A DNA stretch of 7,019 nucleotides, from contig JAFACJ010000341.1 of assembly GCA_023425615.1 (NCBI GenBank), forward strand, positions 1 through 7,019, read 5' to 3'. Of the stretch, positions 1 to 5,958 are shown in pieces. This stretch comes from Actinomycetes bacterium (GTDB taxonomy: Bacteria; Actinomycetota; Actinomycetes; Streptosporangiales; Streptosporangiaceae). Made by a program: the position numbers and the translations under genes. The number at the start of each line of letters is the position of its first letter. Positions within the stretch are counted from its first letter, which is position 1. The notes under the pieces are model-generated. The model saw only the letters and a list, made by a program, of their open reading frames with translations, was not told where the DNA came from and did not search any database.

Positions 1-463
1 CCCAGCCGTCGAGGTCGGACTTGCGGTACAGCAGGAAGGCGCGCGCGAACTCCGCCGACCGGGTCCGCACCTGGCGCTGCGCGTCGAGCTCATCGGAGGC
101 ACCGGTGTAGGCGTTCCACAGGACGCCCGAGACCACCAGCGAGACGACCAGCACGACCAGCGCCGTCACCGTGACGACACCGCCGCTCAGCCGCTCCCGC
201 CACCCGCGCCCGCCGCCCTCGCCGCCCTCCGGCTTCTCCTTCGCCTTCGCCGCCTTCGCGGGCTCCGCCTCCGCAGCCTTCACGGCCTTCGCGGGCTCCG
301 CCTCCGCCTCCGCGGCCTCGACCTCGACCTCGGCAGCCTCCGCCTCCGCGGGCTCGACGGTCTCGGCGGGCTCTTCCCGCTCCTCTTCCGCGGAGCCGGT
401 CGAGACGGCGGTCTCCTCCTCCGCGGAGTCGAGAACCTCTTCGGTCTTCGTGGGGTTGCCCAT
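1..463 (-). CDS. Mce-associated membrane protein, N-terminal part (partial)
   Basis: The first 154 codons are present and the gene runs off the left edge. The start is ATG at 463, with GGAG 5 bases upstream inside the 18-base gap after mceF. The N-terminal 90 residues are low-complexity and acidic, dominated by Glu, Ala, Pro and Lys. They include a tandem 11-residue repeat (53-63 and 64-74), then a Gly-rich stretch and basic WRERL (88-92). One strong transmembrane helix follows (about 95-114). After it come WNAYTGASDEL (116-126) and the start of an extracytoplasmic domain with aromatic and basic residues (FARAFLLYRKSDLDGW). This architecture of a variable cytoplasmic head, one membrane helix and a small external domain directly after mceF fits the Mce-associated (Mas/Mam) proteins, whose family includes proteins that stabilise Mce complexes. 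The call rests on position and architecture, since the diagnostic C-terminal domain is mostly outside the window. Confidence 0.8.
   Translation of the reverse strand, partial: MGNPTKTEEVLDSAEEETAVSTGSAEEEREEPAETVEPAEAEAAEVEVEAAEAEAEPAKAVKAAEAEPAKAAKAKEKPEGGEGGGRGWRERLSGGVVTVTALVVLVVSLVVSGVLWNAYTGASDELDAQRQVRTRSAEFARAFLLYRKSDLDGW
252..307 (-). repeat. Tandem 33-base coding repeat in the Mce-associated protein
   Basis: An exact 23-base direct repeat occupies 252-274 and 285-307, with a period of 33 bases (11 codons). It encodes the repeated peptide AEAEPAKAxKA at residues 53-63 and 64-74. The period is a whole number of codons, so a gain or loss of one unit would keep the frame. Looser EAEA-type repetition extends on both sides (about residues 37-74). 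It is best read as a low-complexity acidic/Lys linker in the cytoplasmic head of the protein. Confidence 0.85.
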
Positions 464-465
464 GT

Positions 466-472
466 CTTCTCC
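466..472 (-). promoter_or_regulatory. Ribosome binding site of the Mce-associated protein gene
   Basis: GGAGAAG lies just before the ATG at 463, with the GGAG core 5 bases away. It fills most of the 18-base gap after the mceF stop, the only non-coding DNA in the window. The gap has no room for a promoter or a terminator, so the gene is probably on the mce transcript. Confidence 0.75.
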
Positions 473-481
473 AGTTCGTGG

Positions 482-1774
482 TCAGCGGGCGGTGCGGCGG
501 CGGAGGACGGCGATGGCGCGCCGTGCCGCGAAGGCCAGGACGGCGGCGGCCAGGACGACCGGCAAGAGGGGGAGCCAGCGGCCCAGCGGCGAGGAGTCGG
601 ACGCGGGCCGCGCGCTGGTCGTCTCCGGCGCCTCGACGGCGGTGAAGGGACCGGCCTGCGGTGTCGCCGCCGGCTCCGCCGCCCGCTGGTTCGTCTGCCG
701 CGTCTTCTCCTGGAGGTCGTTCGTCTTGTACGCCTTGGTGCAGTAGTAGAGGTTCGGCGTCTTCGGGCCGGTAAGGGCGGGGATGTACTCCTTGGCGGCG
801 GGGATGGAGCCGCCCGCGACGAGCACCATCGTGACCTTGGCGTAGGAGCCGTGCGGGGTCTTCTCGATCACATCGTTCACGATCTTGGGGACCCGCTGGT
901 GGAGCAGCCCGAGGCCGTGGGTGAGGTTCTCGCTCGTCTCCGGCGTGAACAGCGGCGCCGAGGGCGTGCCCAGGGCGTTCAGCAGACAGCTCAGGCCGGG
1001 CCGCGCCGCGTCCATCAGCGCCCGCACGTTCGTCAGGAACTGCGGACCGCGGTCCAGGACGCTGTCGAGGTTCTTGCGCTGCCCCGACAGCTCGGTGCTG
1101 AACGCCGCGAGCCCGTCCAGGCCGTTCGCCAGCTCGGGGCCCCCGTCGGCGAGGATCTCGGTGAGCCGGGTGAGCTGGACCGACAGCTCGTCCAGCACCT
1201 CGGCGTTGTCGGCGAGGGTGCCGGTGAGCTGGTGCGCGTCGCCGATCAGGTCGCGCAGGGTGGTGTCGCGCCCGGACAGGCCGACGGCGAGTTCGTGCAG
1301 GACGGTGTTGGCGTCCTTGGGGTCCACCGCCTTCAGCAGGTTCCCGAAGCCGTCGAACAGCTGCTTGTAGTCGACCGTGACGCTGGTGCGCGACAGCGGG
1401 ATGACGTCGCCCTGGCGCAGGATCCGGCCGGCCTGGCCGTCGCCCGGCTCCATCTCGATGTAGGGCTCGCCGACCGCGGACTTGCGCAGCACCGCCGCCT
1501 TGACGTTCGAGGGGACCTCGACGCCGCGGTCCATGTGCATGTCGACGACGACCTTGCCGTGCTCCAGCTTGACGGTGTCGACAGAGCCGACCCTGACGCC
1601 GAGGTAGGAGACCTCCAGGTCCTGCCGCAGGCCGGGCGAGGAGGCGAACTCCGCGCGCACCGTGAACGGCTTGCGCAGGGCGTCGACGGTGACGATGCTC
1701 GTCAGCGCCCAGACGCACAGCACCACGCCGAGCACGGCGAACGACACGAGGTTGACCAGGATTCTGAGCCGCAT
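482..1774 (-). CDS. mceF: MCE family protein MceF with an extra C-terminal membrane helix
   Basis: This is a 430-residue sixth subunit, the longest of the set (the others are 341-353). An N-terminal transmembrane helix (about residues 8-29) is followed by an MCE domain (about 36-110) with LRQDLEVSYLGVRVGSV (49-65) and VGEPYIEMEPG (101-111). The helical region has AVDPKDANTVLHEL (149-162). A folded C-terminal part contains C263, C345 and NLYYCTKAY (341-349). About 50 residues rich in Thr, Ala, Pro and Ser (352-398) then lead to a second hydrophobic helix (about 399-417) and a basic tail, RRRTAR. The ATG overlaps the mceE stop (TGATG), with AAGGGG 6 bases upstream. It is the last MCE subunit. 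The downstream gene starts 18 bases after its stop and is probably co-transcribed. Confidence 0.94.
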   Translation of the reverse strand: MRLRILVNLVSFAVLGVVLCVWALTSIVTVDALRKPFTVRAEFASSPGLRQDLEVSYLGVRVGSVDTVKLEHGKVVVDMHMDRGVEVPSNVKAAVLRKSAVGEPYIEMEPGDGQAGRILRQGDVIPLSRTSVTVDYKQLFDGFGNLLKAVDPKDANTVLHELAVGLSGRDTTLRDLIGDAHQLTGTLADNAEVLDELSVQLTRLTEILADGGPELANGLDGLAAFSTELSGQRKNLDSVLDRGPQFLTNVRALMDAARPGLSCLLNALGTPSAPLFTPETSENLTHGLGLLHQRVPKIVNDVIEKTPHGSYAKVTMVLVAGGSIPAAKEYIPALTGPKTPNLYYCTKAYKTNDLQEKTRQTNQRAAEPAATPQAGPFTAVEAPETTSARPASDSSPLGRWLPLLPVVLAAAVLAFAARRAIAVLRRRTAR

Positions 1775-2817
1775 CAGTCACCCCTTTGCGAGACCGGCGA
1801 CAGCGCCCGCCGTGTCGAGACCGAAAGGTCGACTTCCTCGCCGCGTCCGCCGTTGGCGGTGACATGGGTGGAGTCGGCGTCGAAGGAGATGAACCCCGCC
1901 AGCCACGCCTGCATCAGGCCCTGGCTCTTGTAGGTCAGCGACGGGGCGCCCAGCATCCCGTCGCGGAGGTTGACGACCAGCGCCTTCAGCGTCTTCCTGC
2001 CCCTGACCATCGCGTCGAGGATCCGGTCGAGCCTGAGCAGCAGCTTCTTCAGCCGCTCGGCGTGCCGGGAGTGGATCTTGGCGTTGAACTGCTCGGCGAG
2101 TTCCACCAGGTCCTCCACCGCCTTCTTCAGCTCCTTGCGGTCGCGCTCGATCCGGTCGGTGGCCAGCACCAGCCGTCCTGGCATCCGGTCGAGTTCGGAG
2201 CTCTTGTCGGCCAGCGAGTCGCCCAGGCGGGCGAACCCGTCGATGGTCGTCTGGAGGTCCTCGGCGGCGGCGGCGTAGCTGTCGGAGATGTCGGTCACCT
2301 GTTTGATGAGCTCGTTGAGCTGCGGCCCCTTGTCCTTGACGGCCTGGGCGACGGCGTCGACGATCCGGCCGAGGTCCTGCCCGCCGAGCGCGGCCAGGAC
2401 CGGGCCGACCTTCTCGGAGATGCTCTCCAGGTCGGGCTGGACCGAGGTCTGGGTGATGAGCGCGCCCTCGGCCAGCGACGGCTTGGAGTCCATGGTCGTG
2501 CCGGACGGCAGGGTGATCTTGATGTAGTTCTCGCCCAGCAGCGAGGTCTTGGCGATCGCGGCGGTCACGCCCTGCGGCAGGCTGCGGCCGGGCTCCAGCT
2601 CCATCCGCACGTGCGCGTGGAATTCCCTGTCGAGGCTGATGCCGGTGACGGTGCCGATCCGCACGTCGGAGATCTGCACGCTGTGCCCCACCACGAGGGT
2701 CTGCACGTCGGTGAACTCGGCCTCGAACTCCAGGCCGCCCTTGGGGGCGCCCAGCGTCTGGACCGAACAGGCGCCGGTCGTGACGGCGAGCACCGTCACC
2801 ACGAGGATCCTCCTCAT
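1774..2817 (-). CDS. mceE: MCE family lipoprotein MceE (LprK-like)
   Basis: This is a 347-residue fifth subunit, equivalent in position to the mycobacterial lipoprotein LprK/MceE. The N-terminus MRRILVV, a short hydrophobic core and TTGAC (13-17) form a lipobox-like site with C17 as the lipidated residue. The -3 position is Thr rather than Leu or Val, so the box is weak, but C17 is the only cysteine in the protein and lies exactly where expected. The MCE domain (about 28-103) has HSVQISDVRIGTV (45-57) and LLGENYIKITLP (93-104). The helical region is strongly charged, especially at about 225-285, which is rich in Arg, Lys and Leu. The ATG overlaps the mceD stop (ATGA), preceded by a G-run and AAGG. 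The stop overlaps the mceF start (TGATG). Confidence 0.93.
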   Translation of the reverse strand: MRRILVVTVLAVTTGACSVQTLGAPKGGLEFEAEFTDVQTLVVGHSVQISDVRIGTVTGISLDREFHAHVRMELEPGRSLPQGVTAAIAKTSLLGENYIKITLPSGTTMDSKPSLAEGALITQTSVQPDLESISEKVGPVLAALGGQDLGRIVDAVAQAVKDKGPQLNELIKQVTDISDSYAAAAEDLQTTIDGFARLGDSLADKSSELDRMPGRLVLATDRIERDRKELKKAVEDLVELAEQFNAKIHSRHAERLKKLLLRLDRILDAMVRGRKTLKALVVNLRDGMLGAPSLTYKSQGLMQAWLAGFISFDADSTHVTANGGRGEEVDLSVSTRRALSPVSQRGD

Positions 2818-3875
2818 GAGCCCCCCGCCTTCTTCTTCGGCTTCTTCGTGATGGTCTTGCCGGCGCAGTTGCCGTAGGGCGGCTGGAGGCAGGGCACCCG
2901 CCCCCAGTTCAGCGCGGTGAAGATGGGCTGGAGCCAGGTGCGGGCGATCGCGCTGAGCTGGAGCCGGACCGTCACGATCTTCCGCCTGGGGTCGTACGCC
3001 TTCACCACGACGTCGGTGAAGCGGGCCAGCGACTGGATGGCCTCGGCGACCGAGCCGCTGTTGGCCTTCAGCGTCATGACGAGCTCCGACAGGTCGGTGA
3101 CCGTGGACGGCAGCTGCTCGTGGTAGACCTGCACGATCACATCGCCCTGGCGGATGACGGCCTCCAGCCCGGACAGGAATCCGCGCAGCTGCTCGCGCTC
3201 GTCGGCCAGCAGCCCTCCGGCGTCGTTGAACGCCTTGAACAGCGCCTTGAGCTTCTCATCGCGCCGGTTCAGCGACCCGGCCAGGTCGTTCAGCGAGGAG
3301 GCAAGGGAGACGATCCGCTGGTCCTGGGCGGCGAGGTCGCCGGTCACGTCGCCGATGACCTGGAGCGCCCGGTTGACGTCCTGGCCGTTGCCGTCCAGCA
3401 GTTCGGCGCCGTCCTTGAACGTCTTGCGCAGCTGCTCGGGGTCGATGGACTGGGCCAGGGTGGTGAAGGCGGCGAGGGCGTCGTCGATCTCCACGGGCAG
3501 GTCGGTGCGCTCCTGGGGGATGACCGTGCCGGGCGCGATCCTCGGCGTGCCCGGCTTCCACGCCGGGTACAGCACGATGTTGCGCTCGCCGATGGTGTTG
3601 GTCGCCAGGATCGCCGCGTGCGCGTCGGCGGGGACGGGCACGTCGGAGCGGACGGTCATGGTGACCTTCACCCGCTGCGACTCCCGTTCCACCTCGATGT
3701 CCTCGATGGTGCCGACGTTGGCGCCCATCACCTTGACCCGCGACTTCTCATACAGCGAGGGGGTCTTGGCGAAGTAGGCGGTGAGCGTGTAGGTGCCGGT
3801 GCCGCCGACGGCCGAGCAGCCGCCGAGCGTGCCCGTCAGCGCGATCGCCAGCAGGGCGGCGAGCTGTCTTCTCAC
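2814..3875 (-). CDS. mceD: MCE family protein MceD with a lipoprotein signal peptide
   Basis: This is a 353-residue fourth subunit. Instead of a plain membrane anchor, the N-terminus looks like a lipoprotein signal: MRRQ, a hydrophobic stretch (5-16) and a good lipobox LGGC ending at C20. A lipidated mature protein starting at C20 is therefore predicted. The MCE domain (about 27-105) has LYEKSRVKVMGANVGTI (41-57) and GERNIVLYP (96-104). The helical region contains IDPEQLRKTF (144-153) and DGNGQDV (161-167). The C-terminal segment carries C329 and C337 and ends in a Lys-rich tail, KKPKKKAGGS. The start codon is GTG, overlapping the mceC stop as GTGA, with AAGGGGG 7 bases upstream. In mycobacterial operons the lipoprotein is normally MceE, so a lipobox here is unusual to me. 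The subunit letter comes from gene order. Confidence 0.93.
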   Translation of the reverse strand: MRRQLAALLAIALTGTLGGCSAVGGTGTYTLTAYFAKTPSLYEKSRVKVMGANVGTIEDIEVERESQRVKVTMTVRSDVPVPADAHAAILATNTIGERNIVLYPAWKPGTPRIAPGTVIPQERTDLPVEIDDALAAFTTLAQSIDPEQLRKTFKDGAELLDGNGQDVNRALQVIGDVTGDLAAQDQRIVSLASSLNDLAGSLNRRDEKLKALFKAFNDAGGLLADEREQLRGFLSGLEAVIRQGDVIVQVYHEQLPSTVTDLSELVMTLKANSGSVAEAIQSLARFTDVVVKAYDPRRKIVTVRLQLSAIARTWLQPIFTALNWGRVPCLQPPYGNCAGKTITKKPKKKAGGS

Positions 3876-4906
3876 TTCTGCGCCCCCTTCAGCATCCGGG
3901 CGAGTCTGGCCAGGTCGGTGCCGTTGAGCTGGCCGATCTGGCTGAAGATGACGTCGGTGTAGTTGCCGTAGTTGCCGATGTTGGAGAACCCGGTCAGCGC
4001 GGGTCCCGCCCAGGCCAGCGCGGAGTTGAGATCGTCCACCTGCGGGTCGATCGCCCGCATGGTGTGCCGCAGGTCGGTGATGATCCCGTTGATCTGCTTC
4101 TGCTGGCCGGTGATCAGCCTGTCGACCTCGCGCACCGCCGCGCTGCCGCCGCCCAGCAGCAGGGTGAGCTGGGCGCGCCGCTTGCGCAGCGTCTCGATGA
4201 GGGTCATCGCGTTGTTCACCAGCCGCGACAGTGAGGCGTCCTTCTCCTGGACGATCCGCACGATCCGGTCGCCGTTGTCGAGCAGCTCGCTGATTTTGGC
4301 GTCGCTGCCGCTCAGCGTCTCGGCGATGTCGGTCAGCCGGCCCAGGGCGTGGGCGAGCTGCTCGCGGCTCTCCTCCGACAGACCGCCGAGCTGGTCGAGG
4401 ACCTTGGCGAACGTCTCGGTGTCAAGGCCCTTGATCGCGGTGGCCGTCTCCTTCAGCGCCTCGTTGACGGTGGTGGGGATCTGGGTGCGCTCCAGCGGGA
4501 TCCGCCGTCTGCTCTCGGCCAGATCCTCCAGATAGGGCCCCTTGGCCGGCACCGGCCCGGTCAGGCGCAGGTACCGGCCGCCCAGGATGTTGGTCATCCT
4601 GATCTCGGCGCGGGTCTGCGGCCCGAGTTCGATGCCGTGGTCGACCTTCCAGCGCACCAGCACGTGGCCCGCCTTGAAGTCCGGCTCGACGGCGGTGATC
4701 TCGCCGATCCGCACGCCGGCGACCAGCACGTCGTTGCCGTCGCGCAGGCCGCCGGTGTCGCTGAAGACGCCGCTCATCTCATAGCGGTTCTTCAGCAGGC
4801 CCATGGTGCCGGTGAGGAAGGTGGCGGCCACCGCCAGTGCCACGACGGTGAGGGAGACCAGGCCGACCAGGATCGGCGGGCGGTCGCGGAAGGACTTCAG
4901 CGCCAT
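3872..4906 (-). CDS. mceC: MCE family protein MceC, lipid-transporter ring subunit
   Basis: This is a 344-residue third subunit. An N-terminal transmembrane helix (about residues 12-32) is followed by an MCE domain (about 42-117) with TGGLRDGNDVLVAGVRIGEI (51-70) and MTNILGGRYLRL (104-115). A helical needle region follows, with ERTQIPTTVNEAL (139-151) and regular heptad-like hydrophobic spacing to about residue 290. The tail (FSNIGNYGNYTDVIFSQIG, 307-325) has no Pro-rich extension; mycobacterial MceC is about 515 residues as I recall. The protein contains no cysteine, unlike MceA, B, D and F. The ATG overlaps the mceB stop (TGATG) with GGGGG 6 bases upstream. The stop overlaps the mceD GTG as GTGA. 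The subunit letter comes from gene order; the family assignment is secure. Confidence 0.94.
   Translation of the reverse strand: MALKSFRDRPPILVGLVSLTVVALAVAATFLTGTMGLLKNRYEMSGVFSDTGGLRDGNDVLVAGVRIGEITAVEPDFKAGHVLVRWKVDHGIELGPQTRAEIRMTNILGGRYLRLTGPVPAKGPYLEDLAESRRRIPLERTQIPTTVNEALKETATAIKGLDTETFAKVLDQLGGLSEESREQLAHALGRLTDIAETLSGSDAKISELLDNGDRIVRIVQEKDASLSRLVNNAMTLIETLRKRRAQLTLLLGGGSAAVREVDRLITGQQKQINGIITDLRHTMRAIDPQVDDLNSALAWAGPALTGFSNIGNYGNYTDVIFSQIGQLNGTDLARLARMLKGAQK
3883..3889 (-). promoter_or_regulatory. Ribosome binding site of mceD (GTG start)
   Basis: AAGGGGG lies 7 bases before the GTG at 3875, inside the last codons of mceC (Lys-Gly-Ala-Gln-Lys). With the GTGA overlap it supports GTG as the real start, which places the lipoprotein signal peptide exactly at the N-terminus. 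Confidence 0.75.
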
Positions 4907-5958
4907 CAGTTACCCCCGACCAGGATCTTGCGCATGGTGTCGGGACCCTGCGGATTGCCCTGGTAGTCCTTGAGGACGACCGGGTAGGGGCAGGGGCCGT
5001 CGACGAGGGTGAGGCAGGCGACCGCGCCCTTGGCGTACTCGCCTTCGTCGAAGACCTTGTACAGCCGCTGGAGCTTGGGTCCCGTCAGCTTCAGCACGTC
5101 GTTGATGCTGCCGACGTTCTCATCGACGCCCTCGGCGATGACCGCCAGTCCCGCGATGACCTGCCGCAGCTGCTCGCTGTTGCCGGTGAGCAGCTTGTCG
5201 GAGGTCTTGAACATGACGGCGAGCTGGACGAGCGACTTGTCGATGAGCTCGCGGTTGCGTACGAAGGCGTCCGACAGGTCCACGAGGTTGTCCGTCATCT
5301 TCCGGATCTGGGCGTCGCGCCGGGCGATGACCCCGGTGACCGTGGTGTAGTCCTCCAGCAGCCGGGAGAGCGTGGTGCGCCGCGCGGCGATGGTGGAGGC
5401 GAGCTGGTCGACGTCGGAGATCAGCTGGGTGACGTTCTGCTTGTTGCCGTCCAGCGCCAGGTAGATCGAGGTGAGGATCTGGTTGAGCTGCTCGGGGTTC
5501 AGGCTCCTGGCCAGCGGGGCCAGCTCGTCGACCAGCTCCCCGATGTCCACCACCGAACGGGTCCTGCTGATCCGCGCCCCGTCCTCGATCTTCTGCTGCG
5601 AGGTGCCCGGGATGACGTAGACGACGCGCTGCCCGACGGCGTTGCGCCAGCGGATGGCGACCTCGCTGTCGGCCGGCACCCGGTACTTCTCCTGGATGGT
5701 CATGGCGACCACCGCCTTGCCCTTCTCCACCTTGATCGAGTCGACCTGGCCGACCGGGGCTCCGGCGATCTTGACGACATCGCCGTTGATCAGTCCGGTG
5801 GCGTCGTCGAAGACCGCCACCAGCCGGTAGCCGCCGCCGAAGGAGATCCTGGCGATCTGGGTGCCGATGAGGAACGTCAGCGTGCCCGTCAGCGCGAAGA
5901 AGACCGAGAGCTTGAGGAAGGTGGACCTGCGCTGGCGCGTGCGCTCGCTACCGGACAT
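4906..5958 (-). CDS. mceB: MCE family protein MceB, lipid-transporter ring subunit
   Basis: This is a 350-residue second subunit of the Mce ring. It has a basic N-terminus, a transmembrane helix at about residues 14-32, and an MCE domain at about 42-118 with KIAGAPVGQV (63-72) and YVIPGTS (114-120). The helical needle region then contains LNPEQLNQIL (153-162) and DGNKQNV (170-176). The C-terminal domain carries C315 and C323. I chose the ATG at 5958 over an in-frame GTG at 6000. The ATG overlaps the mceA stop as TGATG, the same junction used by mceB/mceC and mceE/mceF, and has GGGAGG 6 bases upstream. The GTG start would add 14 acidic residues (MPEPADDEEEGRPV) within mceA and is a less likely start. 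The length matches mycobacterial MceB (about 346 residues, as I recall). Confidence 0.94.
   Translation of the reverse strand: MSGSERTRQRRSTFLKLSVFFALTGTLTFLIGTQIARISFGGGYRLVAVFDDATGLINGDVVKIAGAPVGQVDSIKVEKGKAVVAMTIQEKYRVPADSEVAIRWRNAVGQRVVYVIPGTSQQKIEDGARISRTRSVVDIGELVDELAPLARSLNPEQLNQILTSIYLALDGNKQNVTQLISDVDQLASTIAARRTTLSRLLEDYTTVTGVIARRDAQIRKMTDNLVDLSDAFVRNRELIDKSLVQLAVMFKTSDKLLTGNSEQLRQVIAGLAVIAEGVDENVGSINDVLKLTGPKLQRLYKVFDEGEYAKGAVACLTLVDGPCPYPVVLKDYQGNPQGPDTMRKILVGGN

Noticed and set aside
464..481. Possible terminator or internal promoter between mceF and the Mce-associated gene.
   Set aside because: The gap is only 18 bases and is taken up by a Shine-Dalgarno sequence. No inverted repeat is visible.
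482..600. Sortase-type cell-wall sorting signal at the MceF C-terminus (hydrophobic helix plus basic tail).
   Set aside because: No LPxTG or LAxTG-like motif precedes the helix; the nearby sequence is SSPLGRWLP. A plain transmembrane helix is simpler.
90..1865. A 591-codon open frame on the minus strand, covering mceF and part of the Mce-associated gene in another frame.
   Set aside because: The translation is Arg/Gly/Ala-rich with no domain. The in-register mceF frame has a full MCE domain and membrane helices. High GC removes stops from alternative frames.
851..1933. A long plus-strand open frame opposite mceF.
   Set aside because: The composition is Val/Gln/Arg/Asp-rich, mirroring MceF codons. 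It has no ribosome binding site or recognisable motif and is fully antisense to a well-supported gene.
1786..2877. A 363-codon plus-strand open frame opposite mceE.
   Set aside because: It is a mirror of mceE with low-information composition, and nothing marks a start. The minus-strand gene has MCE motifs and coupled junctions.
3120..3962. A plus-strand open frame opposite mceD.
   Set aside because: Same antisense shadow pattern, with no domain or start signal.
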